This document shows, one piece after another, positions 11,173-21,821 of a stretch of 64,000 nt of DNA. The stretch is from Galeopsis tetrahit. Lineage: Eukaryota > Streptophyta > Magnoliopsida > Lamiales > Lamiaceae. Location: NCBI GenBank assembly GCA_963675135.1, contig OY776125.1:26770565-26834564 (forward strand), read 5' to 3'. Each line of letters begins with the position of its first letter. Within the stretch, counting starts at the first letter, position 1. Position numbers and translations under genes: made by a program. The notes under the pieces are model-generated. The model was not told the DNA's origin. It did not search any database and saw only the letters and a program-made list of their open reading frames with translations.

Positions 11173-12141
11173 TGTGAGTGTTATCTCATAATCTCAAAAT
11201 CAGCACAGTAAACTACTGAGCTGATAGGATCAGATAAGATGACTTAGGCCTTATCAGATGAGTTGAAGGGTTTCAATCAGATGAGAAGGTGATGCTTAGA
11301 GTTCAGCACAGTTGGGATCAGCACAGTAAGATCAGCACAGTACTGGATTAAGATCAGTACTTCAGCAGACTGGACTAAGATCAGTACTTCAGCAGACTGG
11401 ACTAAGATCAGTACTTCAGCAGAGTAGATCAGCTCAGTACCAGATCAGCACAGTACCAGATCAGCACAGTACTTGGGTCAGCACAGTACCAGGTCAGCAC
11501 AGTACTTGGGTCAGCACAGTACTTGGTCAGTGCAGTTAAGATCAGCACAGTATGAAGTCTATCAGCAGAGTTAGCTTTTGATCATCAGAACAGAAGAGTT
11601 GGGTATCAGAACACTAAGTAGTGATCTGATCTTTATGGGCAAGTCTTCTGGTTCAAAGTTAGTTAGTTTAACTAACAGTTTTACAGTTACAACAACTTGA
11701 GGGCATAACTACCATTTCAGTTGGGCAGTAACAGAGCACATGGGTTGTTACAAGCGGTTGCAAACGGTTGATAACTACTCAAAACAGTTCCTAACAGCAG
11801 CAACTACCTTTGGTCTTTATATACTCTTGATTGTGTACATTGTAAAGGTTGACACCCTTTTTGGGATGAGAGATTTAGTACGTTATTGTATTCTTTGAGT
11901 TGTGTGAGTTCACGAGTGAAGTGAGGAAATATCCAATTCCGAGTGAATGAGTGTGTAAACATTCTTTATCAATCAAAGAAGTACTAGTCTGGTCCAGTGG
12001 ATGTAGATCACATTGATCGAACCACTTAAATTCTTGTGTGTTGTTTGTCTCGTTGATTACTTTTCTGAATTACTATCCTAGAGCAGTTATTTCTTCTATA
12101 TTCAAGTGTTCTAATTAGTTGGAGACGTCTAGCTGATCGGA
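11173..12141 (+). repeat. 3' LTR of R2, last few bases lost
   Basis: Preceded by a purine-rich tract (aaggtggagaa). It matches the 5' LTR up to agctgatcgga but lacks its last 12 bases, and unrelated DNA begins. It carries extra copies of the minisatellite units. Confidence 0.85.
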
Positions 12142-12360
12142 TTAAAAAAAAATGGGCCGAAAATGAGTACATATACAATTAATATTACAATTACGAACAA
12201 GTAACACACTTGTCCGAGTGGTAGGCGCCCCTCTCTAGGCGCCCACACACCCGGGTTCGATTCCTAGCAAGGCCAGAATAAATGGTGGCCTTAATAACAG
12301 GTAGCGGGTCGGGGTCGGGTCGGGCCCGGGTCCGATCCGCCCCAGTAATTTTTTTTGGGT
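12142..12360. other. Unassigned DNA with a tRNA-like (SINE-like) segment
   Basis: At 12206-12275 there is an A-box-like TGTCCGAGTGGTAGG and a B-box GGTTCGATTCC about 35 bases later, the spacing of an internal RNA polymerase III promoter. The segment is flanked by imperfect GC-rich DNA. It lacks a good anticodon arm, so a tRNA-derived SINE fragment is more likely than a tRNA gene. Nothing else is recognised here. Confidence 0.35.
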
Positions 12361-12841
12361 TACCTTACTACCGACGGATAATTCCGTCGGTACTACCGAC
12401 GGAACCACCGACGGGCACCGACGGAATATAATTCCGAATTAAAAAATATAAAATCGAGTTCCGTCGGCAGATCCGTCGGAAAGTACCGACGGAATTCCCG
12501 ACAGAAGCCGACGGATATATTTTTGAAAAAAAAAATTCTAAAATAAATTTCCGTCGGCAAGTCCGTCGGTACTACCGACGGACGTCCGACGGAATTGCCG
12601 ACAGAAATCAGACCCGGTTTCAAAACGGGTCATTCGGCCTACCGACGGAATGAGATCCGTCGGCAGAATCGACTGATTTATTCCGTCGGTACTACCGACG
12701 GAAAAAAAAATCCGTCGGTAAACCGGGCCGACGAGCCTAGAACCGACCGAATTATTCCGTCGGTAGTTCCGTCGGAAACCACGCCTACCGACCACAATTC
12801 CGTCGGTAGATCCGTCGGTAAACCGCGCATTTTTTGTAGTG
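12361..12841. mobile_element. CACTA-type terminal region with inverted CCGTCGGTA repeats
   Basis: Dense direct and inverted copies of TACCGACGGA / TCCGTCGGTA fill the interval, as in subterminal repeats of CACTA elements. The right end reads GCGCATTTTTTGTAGTG, the reverse complement of a CACTACAAAAAATGCGC terminus. It abuts copia pol sequence (R3) at 12842, so the element inserted into R3. The left end is not visible, so the size and target duplication cannot be given. Confidence 0.7.
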
Positions 12842-13560
12842 GCCAAGCAATCTCCTCAAACAGCTGAAGAGAAGAAGCAGATGCTTACTGTTCCATATGC
12901 AAATGGAGTTGGAAGTCTCATGTATGCTATGGTTTGTAGCAGACCAGATCTTGCCTATGTTGTTAGTATGGTGAGTAGGTTCATGGGAAATCCAGGAAAG
13001 CTACATTGGGAAGCTTTAAAGTGGATTCTAAGATATCTGAATGGTTCAGAAGACTTAGGATTATTGTTTGAAAAATCAGCTGATACCAAGAGACCTTTGA
13101 TTGGATTTGTGGATTCTGATTTTGCTGGAAACATAGATACAAGGAAGTCTTTATCTGGTTATGTGTTTACATTGTATGGCACTGCTATCACCTGGAGAGC
13201 AGCTTTACAATCTATGGTGACCTTATCCACAACAGAAGCTGAATACATAGCCGTAACAGAAGCTGTGAAGGAAGCAATGTGGTTGAAGGGCATTCTGAGA
13301 GATTTTGGCATATTTTAGAAAAGTGTTCCTGTGCTGTGTGATAATCAGAGTACAATTCATCTAGCAAAACATCAAGTGTTTCATGAGAGGTCAAAGCACA
13401 TTGATGTGAAGTTGCACTTTGTTAGAGACATCTTGGAGAAGAGCATTGTCAGAAGGTAGCTTCATAAGAGAATGCAGCTGATATGTTAACTAAGGCATTA
13501 CCAAGCAATAAGTTCAACCATTGCATGGAGTTGGTAAACCTTAGTACCTGGGATGTTCAT
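12842..13560 (+). pseudogene. Copia pol remnant R3 (end of reverse transcriptase and RNase H)
   Basis: The frame begins abruptly after the CACTA end and encodes VPYANGVGSLMYAMVCSRPD, then RNase H motifs FVDSDFAGNIDTRKSLSGYV and STTEAEYIAVTEAVKEAMW. A stop at 13316-13318 interrupts it, followed in frame by VLCDNQSTIHLAKHQ and KHIDVKLHFVRDIL. Another break precedes NAADMLTKALPSNKF. The first two thirds of the polyprotein are absent. It is related to, but clearly different from, R2. Confidence 0.8.
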
Positions 13561-13630
13561 TAAGAAGAGAATGAACAAACAGCCTTGAGGAGGGCTGGGA
13601 AGAAGGCAATCTTGCATTAAGGTGGAGAAT

Positions 13631-14288
13631 TGTTAGGATTAATGCAATATTGGATGTCATCTAATATCTATCTATCAGAAGAGTTGCTATTGTTCTGATC
13701 TTGGAGTTCAGCAAAGTTGAGTTAAGGAGTAATTCAACTGATAAGGTTTAGTGGTCTTATTAGGAGTCAACTAATCTGAAATTTTTGAGCTTGGACAACT
13801 CTGCTGATGAGTTTGGACAACTCTGCTAGACAAGTTATCTGAAGTCAGTTCAGGAGAGTTGGGGCCAAGTCTGCTGAAGACAAGTCTGCTTATCCCAAGT
13901 CTGCTGAGACAACTCCGCTGGGTCAAGTCCACTGAAATCTAGTTTTCAGAGTTAGTTAATTCTGTTATTTCTGTTAGTTAGTTAGTTGGTTAGTGGCGGT
14001 TATCCAATGCATTGTACATCTATAAATACACCATCTAGTGCATAGGTTGTGGGTTACTGAATTTGAGAGTTTCGAGAGATCAAGCTTAGTGAATACTTGT
14101 AATCTGTAACTTTCATTTGAGATTAGTGAAGAGAGTCTTCTATCCTCCGTGGACGTAGATCATTTGATCGAACCACGTAAATCCCGTGTTCTTTCTTTGA
14201 GTTCTTTATACGTTTCAAGTCATTGCGTTTCTAGTTGTCTTGATTTATCATTTGTAAGGAGTTGCTTTGTGGATACAATTCCGTAACA
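13631..14288 (+). repeat. 3' LTR of R3
   Basis: Follows a purine tract (aaggtggagaat), starts TGTTAGGATTAATGC and ends TTCCGTAACA, so it has TG...CA ends. It contains a TATAAATA box near 14021. No partner LTR is in the window. Confidence 0.65.
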
Positions 14289-15240
14289 ATATCTTTGACT
14301 TTTCAAAGGGTTGAATCTTTCATCGGATATAACACTCTATAAGTTAGAATTTTTAAATTAGGCAAAAATAATTCAGTTTGTTTTTTTTTTTTTTTTTGAC
14401 AAGAATAATTCAGTTTGTTAAATTGAACATTATTTAACATTCTAAAAATATTACTATTATATATATTTTTAATGCTCATATAGTTCCGATGACTTTTTGT
14501 ACATCAAATATATTATTCAATGGCACAATAATACATTATTTAAGTATTATGATCACGATTTACCGTAAAAAGCTGGAGTATATATTTTTTTAATATTTTG
14601 ATAAAGAAATCGATTAACTTGATACAGCTTTTAGACAAAAAGAGTCCCTTACCAAGAAATTGTTGAACTATCTTTCGAGGAAATTAAATTAGACATTTAG
14701 TCTAATATATTAAATAAAGCAAAAACGTATTTTGAGAAATCTGGCTGATTTTAATTGACCAAATTTATTCTATATACATGAGCGCAGTCACAAAGTTCAA
14801 AACGAAAGCAAAAATATACTCTATTAAAACAAGAGAAGAAATAGAGAATTATAAACTTCATACAAAAGACAATTATTTAATTTGGTTATAAGCAGCTTAT
14901 TGTTGAAGATGACTAATTACAAACAAGTTACTAGTATATTTTAAGGTTATTTTATTTAAAGCTGTGAACTATAACACTGTTGATGGCGTTTTTCTTTTAT
15001 TAATTTTACAGATAGAATAGCAATTATAACTTGCCTTTAATTTGTTTTTCTAGTGACAAAATCTCATCTTCAAAACCGTTCAATAGATACATATAGTCTC
15101 AATATTGTATTATAAATGATGTGTTTTGATCATTTGATATGCAACACAATCGATTATGTTTTTACGTGTTGAGTTTTTTTTAAGATCTAATAAAATGTTG
15201 ATTTAAAGTTTAATTAGTCATTTATTTTGTACTATACCCT
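14289..15240. other. AT-rich DNA, nothing recognised
   Basis: No open frame of note and no repeat structure that I can identify, apart from a T-run near 14380. Probably decayed intergenic or element DNA. Confidence 0.5.
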
Positions 15241-16170
15241 AAAGCCTTCAAAGAATGATGCTAAGATCAATTCCAAGTAAAGCAAAGGATAAGAGTCAAG
15301 TCATCTGAAGAAGAGCTAGCCAACCTTGCTGATAAGCAAGACTGCTGATAGTGATAAGGAGAGTAGTCCAGTTGATGAGGAATGTTGCCTATCAATGAAC
15401 AACCTTCAGAAGCCATGTCCATATCCTAGCAAGAGAATCTGAAAGTCAGATATTGGGAAGAGTGCTGCAGAATGAAGACAAAGTCTTACAAGCCGTTTAT
15501 TACCCAATTGAGGACATGTCACTATCAAGATTCTGTCTTCCAGTTTGAAGAACTCAAGGAAGACATTTATAGCAATTTGGGACTGCCTCTCCAACGGGCA
15601 AATCCTCAAATTTGTCTATAAATACAGAAGTGTGAAGACCATTTGAAGCACCAACTACTAGACCAACTACCAAGCCAACTATCCTACAAGTAAAAGTGCT
15701 TTCAAAGCTTTCAAAGAGACTATCTTAGTCTTCATACACTTCTTCTAAGCTGAACTCAATTGTATATTCATACACAAGCTTAGAGAGATATCCTATCCTT
15801 ATACACTGATCTTCATTGTAAAGGATATCTCATTAGTTGGAACCTTACTTCAACTCTTACCCCTTTCAAGTGAGAAAGTGAGAAGGTTGTTGTTGTAGTA
15901 GAAGTGGTAGGAGCTGACTGTAGTAGTAGAAGTGGTAGGGTACTAGGACTCTAGACATCCTAGGGATCAATTCACCAAGGAGTGGTGTTCTTGATCAAGT
16001 GCACCTTGGCACTATAAAACAAGTTAATTCCAAGAGTGAAGGAATTATCCTGTTAAATCAGGGAAAGTGGATGTAGGAGCTTGAGTCTCTGAACCACTAT
16101 AAACTCTTGTGTTGATTTGCTTTACAAGTACTTTCATACATTCAACATTGCACACAAAATTGATCTTTCA
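15241..16170. repeat. LTR fragment of retroelement family R6
   Basis: About 500 bp here (for example the parts around ctgcagaatgaagacaaag and tgcctctccaacgggcaaat) match 31440-31950 in the MRS2 intron, with substitutions. The segment contains a TATAAATA box (about 15616) and extends further right than the intron copy. No TG start or target duplication could be fixed. An LTR assignment is an inference from the repeated, promoter-bearing, non-coding character. Confidence 0.5.
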
Positions 16171-16499
16171 AAGGATACATATTCAAAGACTGTGCAAAAC
16201 CTATTTGGACAAAGTCCCTGAAACTGAACTTATTGAATTGACCAAGTGATTTCAGAAACAAAAGGAGTCTAAACTAAAAGGGCCAACCACTATTCCGCAC
16301 ATATAACTCCCCTAGATAGTTATTCAACTAAGTACTCAATAGTACTTAGCAGCTTGATTATCTTAGAAGAGTTAATCATCTTCAGCAGAGTTGTCCTAGA
16401 CAACCTTGCTGAGCTCTGGTTTGATCATAAGTTAAAAAGAATTGCTTACAAGTGTATTCCCCCCCCCCCCATACACTTGTTATATACTTCTTTCAGGAC

Positions 16500-17420
16500 C
16501 AACAAATTATACTCAAATGTGGGTATATAAACTTTTTTCACCTGTTGTGAAATTTACCTTGATTCGACTTCTGGCTAGATTTAGAATTATATTAGAATTG
16601 ATGTTTAAACTATGTTTTCTTAGTGGAGAATTGGAAGGAGAAATCCACATGTTGAAAATGTGGGATTCATAGGAGAAATCCACATGTTGAAAAAGGTGGG
16701 ATTCATAGGAGAAATCCACATGTTGAAAAAGGTGGGATTCATTCTTCAAAGAAGAGGATAATGTTTGTGAATTGATGAGATCGATTTACGAACTTAAACA
16801 ATCCTCAAGATAGTGGTACTTGAGACTTCATTGAATGATTGTCTCATGTAACTTTGTGATGATAGACAAAGACCACTGTGCTTACGTTAAACGGTCCTAA
16901 GCAGTTTTGTAATTCAATCCTATGTATGTTGATACGATGTTAGCTGGAAAACGATAATGAGTATGTTTGGTGAAAATATTCATAGATATAGTTCAAGGAA
17001 GTTACTTGGGTTGTCTCAAAAGACATATAAAGAGACTTCTAGAACAGAATCAAAATGGATGCATGAAATCCTGTTGATACTCTTGTTGTAAAAGACAAGT
17101 TATTAATCTATTGTGAGTGTTCGAAGACTCAAAGATGAAATGTTAGTAGTAGTATATGAGAATGTAATTGAAAGTATGATGTATGCTAAGATGAGTGAAC
17201 ATCCCGACGTATGATGAGCTGTTGGTTTGGTTAGTATATATCAATTCAATTCAGAATAGACACTGGTGACAGTGTAAGGGAGTGTAAGATATAAAAAATG
17301 TACGACATATTAATTTGGACCTGAAAGGGTATATAGACATGTACTATCCACTGTGCAAGTAGAGCTTGTGGCAAGTGCATCTGTAAGTACGAGGAATAGT
17401 TTGGGTAAGAAATTTATTGA
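16500..17420 (+). pseudogene. Heavily decayed copia pol remnant R4
   Basis: Fragments of reverse transcriptase remain recognisable in several frames: LFSPVVKFTLIRLL, then FLSGELEGEIHMLK (16600-16660). Further on are a degenerate YELKQS...WYLR stretch near 16795 and YVDTMLAG near 16925. RNase H-like scraps follow near 17350. Many stops and frameshifts are present. A 30-bp sequence around gaaatccacatgttgaaaaa is repeated three times at 16637-16745. Confidence 0.6.
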
Positions 17421-17457
17421 AACTTTAGAAAAAAAGTAAGTAGTTCCATTAGGAGGT

Positions 17458-17900
17458 GTAACGATTAATCGTAGAATCAAACACTCCAGTAAGGGTTGTA
17501 GCGATTCACTATGGAATTGAACACTCCAGTGGAAGTTGTGACGATTCATTGTTGAATTAAACGCTATAGTGGAAGTTGTAGCAATTCATTGTGGAATCAA
17601 ACACTCTAGTGGGAGTTGTACTGATTCATTGTTGAATCAAACACTCTAGTGGGAGAGTTGTAACGATTTACAGTTACTTGGGAGTTGTAACGATTCATTG
17701 TTGAATTAAACGCTCTAGTGGAAGCTATAACAATTCATTGGAATCAAACACTCTAGTGGGAGTTAAACTGATTCATTGTTGAATCAAACACTCTAGTGGA
17801 AGTTGTAACGATTCACTGTGGAATCAAACACTCCAGTGAGAGTTGTGGTGATTTATTACAGAATCAAACACTTCAGTGGGAGTTGTAGTGATTCATTGTA
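17458..17900 (+). repeat. 40-bp tandem repeat (minisatellite), about 11 units
   Basis: Units of about 40 bp with the core ATTCATTGTTGAATCAAACA then CTCTAGTGGGAGTTGTA follow one another with substitutions and a few short or long units. The array lies between the decayed RNase H scraps and the LTR-like region of R4. Its GTGGGAG motif resembles the purine tract before a copia 3' LTR, so it may be an expanded purine-tract region. Confidence 0.75.
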
Positions 17901-19495
17901 GTAATCGAAGTAGTTAAAGCTTACACTTGAGATTCCGAGTTTCATGAAAAATCAAACAAATTAGATACAAAGTTTTGACTTTGTGAAAACATTACAAAGA
18001 AGAAAATTGTGATTCTTAAATGCATGACTACTCACTTGATGTTTGCAAATCCTCTTGTCAAATATATTCCTGAGAGATGTTTTATAGACATCTAAGGTTT
18101 TGGGTTTGTGTGGATTTGAACATAGTGCGTTGTAGTTGTTAATGTTGTTGAACATTTATGTATTGTGAATTATATGATGTTTCATATAATAGTATGTCGA
18201 CAAGTAAAGATTGGCTCACTCATACGAGCAATCGCCTCTGACATCGAGGCATGTGCAGAGATGAGATTATTTAGAAATAATCGTAATAGATTTTACCACA
18301 AATCTATTTAACTTGTTACGAAGCTAAATCAGCGGATTTTCTAGACTATAGTGGGAGGAAATTCAAGTTAATTAAGTGTCGAGGATACACTTGAACTGTG
18401 ATTTATACGATATCAAATAAAAGAATGACATACGCTTCCATCTTGGGAAGTTAAGATATTGTGACATGTGTTTCATACCACATGTGCTAAGATGACCATA
18501 AGGAAATGAGAAAAATATCCCTATTTTCTCGTTGTATGAGGCCTTGAGGGTTAAGAAATCCTCTAATAAGTACCCTTAAGACTTTTTACTGTATTCTTAA
18601 GTCTTCACTCTAGTGTTGCTACTTTAGCATGTTACCAATATCTATAAGTTATATGGCCATGCGGTGCATGTCTAGGAAAGCAGCTATAGTGGGAGTCTGG
18701 AGATATTAGTGTAAAAGGAAGGACTTATTTATTAACATGTTCTATTGTGATTCATTGACCGGTCAATCAAGTTCGGAACTTGATTATGAATACATAGATT
18801 TGATAAAAGGTTGAATATACTCCTATGTTCAAGGGATTGAAAGAGATATGTCAACTGATGTTAAATTGAAAGAGTTCTGGGGTATAACGAGTTTTTGAAA
18901 TCTTCATATAAAACTGGTTGAGTTGCTGTATATCATTAACAAGTGTATAGCGTGAAAACTCATATTCTCGAGGGTCACACGATTTATTTGCCCGTATGAA
19001 AAGTTGTTATGTGATGGTACAAAGATGTGAAGTAGATGAGTACGAGACTCAAACATCATGTGTGAGTGGGAGATGAAAGCTAATAAATATATTATTAATT
19101 AACATTAATTATTATTTATTTATTCCACACATGAGTGAGTGGATAATTATAAGGAATGAAGTTATTTGGATAACTCCTTATATAAGAAAATCCAACGGGA
19201 TTTTCTATGACAACTGAAGCAGACCATTACCCGCTCATAAGACAGAAAGATAGAAACATAGATATCTGTATTCTGTGCAATACGCTTCGCACACACTTAA
19301 ATCTAGAAGGACATTTAGATTGTGCATACTAGAAGCGGTTCGTGAAACAATTAATGTGATCGTGTTCTGACTACGAGGATCACAGTACGTATGTGGAATT
19401 CAACTGGGTTCTAGAATCTTCTGCTGCATTGAGAATTACAGGTTGATAATTCTAAATTTTGATTTCTCAATAATTAATTCCAACACTTTTTCAAT
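17901..19495. repeat. Probable 3' LTR region of R4
   Basis: Non-coding DNA following the tandem array. It ends in TAATTAATTCCAACA at 19495, where a GC-richer coding-like segment starts abruptly. The CA end and the sharp change suggest an LTR end. The LTR start could not be placed. Confidence 0.4.
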
Positions 19496-19912
19496 TCCAA
19501 TACAGTAGTAAATTTCAATACTATTATTCATGTTCCTCCTCCCCCACCGCCAATTTCCCCCATTCACAAAACCATTTCATTAACCCTCGCAATCCTCGCC
19601 ACGTTTCTCCAGCTCAAGTATCAACAGGAAACTCGCCTTCAAAATCCCTTCAAATCTCACCCAAACACCGTCGTTGTTGCACTCTGGGCCACCATCCTTT
19701 ATTTTGTAGCCGCCACCGCCCAGATCTCTTCTTCGCCGGCCTCCCTACCCCGGCACTGCATCCTTTGGTCCGGAAACCTCGTCGTTGCTTCCCTGGCCTC
19801 GCTTTTGGCCCCTGGTTTTATTAGGCCTTTGCTCTACAGTGCTGCCGTCGTCCTATCTGGAAGAGAGTCGTTTCGTCTGATTTTCCGATCAAAAGCTGCT
19901 CCAACCGGATCC
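19496..19912 (+). pseudogene. Partial membrane-protein-like ORF, truncated at its 5' end
   Basis: The frame is open from the R4 boundary to TAA at 19910-19912, without a convincing start. It encodes a Pro-rich stretch, then hydrophobic segments (TISLTLAILATFLQL, VVALWATILYFVAATAQI, LVVASLASLLAPGFIRPLLY) and a basic end (RESFRLIFRSKAAPTGS). I do not recognise the family. The R4 element appears to have removed the beginning. The 3' part of the same sequence recurs at 33616 and 58390, so it belongs to the duplicated block that also carries MRS2. In the 58390 copy the protein end is nearly the same. Confidence 0.4.
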
Positions 19913-20831
19913 TAATTCCTGCTGTGAAATGTCGGAATTATCATAAAGTTGTTATGTTAATTCCGTATACGTACGTACATGCTGCTCTGTCTTGTTTGTA
20001 TAAATTTCACAATTGTGCTGAACAAGGGCATGCTCTATATACTGGTAGCTAAATGCTCATAAGGGGTGTAAATCAGAGGACTCGTATTGTTAGAAAATTC
20101 GAAACTCAACTCGAATTCAGTAGAGTTTAATTTTTTTTTAAGTTTAAATTTGATTCCACCAGGAACTTTATAAATTTAAGTTTGGCTCGACTCGATTACC
20201 TGTAATATACAAAATTAAATGTAAACCATATTTTTCTAATATAATTAAGAGTGATACTTAGATGTCGGTGCACCTATATAATTGAAATTGAACTTCAATT
20301 AATTTGGTCAAATGTTCAATTAATGATTAAATTGAACATTAAAATTCAAATTTGCATATAATTAATGTCAAAATAAACTTGAGCTAGACTTGACTAAATT
20401 ACTTGTATATAAACATAAATTATGGAGTATAATTAATAACAAAATAGTAAATATTGTACAAACACGATTAGATTCACGATCTTTTATGAACTCAAACTTG
20501 ATAGTTACTCAAAACTCGACTCGACTCGATTTTAATTTTTTTTTCGGAGTCAGAGTAGTTTGTGAGGCTTTTACACTTATTGCTCACTTCATTTTTAATC
20601 TACTGAATTCACAAATTGCAAGTTAGTTGACTTTTTACTATTTTTGCACACTTTAACCCACTTAACCAGAAAAATAAATTTAGCAGATTCATAATTGGAA
20701 GTCGAGTTGCACTTGTAAATTTTTTGGATATTAATTTTAAGTTCGATCAACGTTGAATAACTTTTGTTGTTCAATTTTGGTAGATCTCACGCGTTCCCCA
20801 ATTTATCCTTATGTTAATCAACTAAATTATA

Positions 20832-21033
20832 CTCCCTCCATTTTTTAATAAGTGTCACTTTGACTTTTATAAATAAAATTAATTTTAGTATAAACAATAT
20901 TTATAGAATTTATTTATGAAAAATATATATGGTAAATGAATAAGGATAAACTAGTCAAAATTAGAGAAAAAAACTAAGAATGACACTTATTTTAAAATTA
21001 GTTAAAATGACACTTGTTAAAAAATGGAGGGAG
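20832..21033. mobile_element. Stowaway-like MITE, shared by both MRS2 copies
   Basis: 202 bp with terminal inverted repeats CTCCCTCCATTTTTTAA / TTAAAAAATGGAGGGAG, flanked by TA on both sides. The same insertion is at 59684-59886 in copy B, so it predates the duplication. Confidence 0.85.
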
Positions 21034-21453
21034 TACGTAATTATGAATAGTTAATACAGAGTATGCCATGGGTAATTAAGACAAATTGGAAAGGAGACAG
21101 ATAATCTTGTGGATAAGTTAGAATCAGTTCGAATTGATTTTTTACAAAAATAAAAATTGACAAAAAAGGAAAATTATTTTATTATAAATATCACTTATTT
21201 GATTTAATTTATATAACACAAATTATTTACACCTCTCCTCCGCCACCCTCATCAACGCCGGCCGCTGCCCTCCTCCCTCTGTTGCGTGATTTTAAAATAA
21301 CACTTTTCACACGGAGAAACGAAGAAGTGCAGGAAAAACAGATCTGGAAGAGACATAGGTGCGCGATGTTTTTTTTCTCTCGTTTTGGTTCTCTCGTCGA
21401 TCAAGTAAAAAAAAGATGCTCTTTAAGCAAAAAAAAAAAATATATATCTTCTA

Positions 21454-21821
21454 CTCCCTCCGTTTTTTATTAAATGTCACTTTGCCTTTTTCAATATTTT
21501 TTAAATAAGTGTCATTCTACACTTTTTTCTTCAAGTTTGACAATTTTACCCTTGTACATTGTACCCCCTCCATTTTCTTTACCTTTTCTTTACCTTGATT
21601 TAAGTTTTTTCCCTTTTGAATATAGTACTATAACATAAATCATGCATAAATCTTAATTATTGTATACATGAATATAATCTACAATATTGACCACATTCAT
21701 TACAAAACATAAATTTAATATTAAAATTAGTTATCATTAATGAAGGGTAAAATGGTCCATGATTATATATCTTAATATGTTGAATATTGTTAAAATGACA
21801 CTTATTTAAAAGTGGAGGGAG
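21454..21821. mobile_element. Stowaway-like MITE, only in MRS2 copy A
   Basis: 368 bp beginning CTCCCTCCGTTTTTTATT and ending AAAAGTGGAGGGAG, flanked by TA. Copy B at the matching place (about 60295) reads cttctattctttaagcc without it, an unoccupied site with a single TA. Confidence 0.85.

Larger units (their letters stand above)
6087..12141 (+). mobile_element. Ty1-copia retrotransposon R2 (Tork/Tnt1-like), nearly complete
   Basis: Two LTRs (6087-7026 and 11173-12141) flank one gag-pol reading frame. The element sits immediately after the primer-site region of LTR R1, so it is nested in R1. No target duplication is visible, because the right LTR lacks the last 12 bases or so and different DNA follows. 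Domain order (gag, protease, integrase, reverse transcriptase, RNase H) is that of copia elements. The gag start resembles Tnt1-type proteins. Confidence 0.9.

Noticed and set aside
12393..12867. Overlapping ORFs on both strands in the CCGTCGGTA array
   Set aside because: Repeat-derived frames on both strands at once, rich in Arg/Thr/Asp/Gly from one 10-bp word; no protein family.
16500..17900. CRISPR-like spaced repeats around the 40-bp array
   Set aside because: The units are contiguous, diverged and not separated by unique spacers, and the DNA is plant nuclear. It is a minisatellite.
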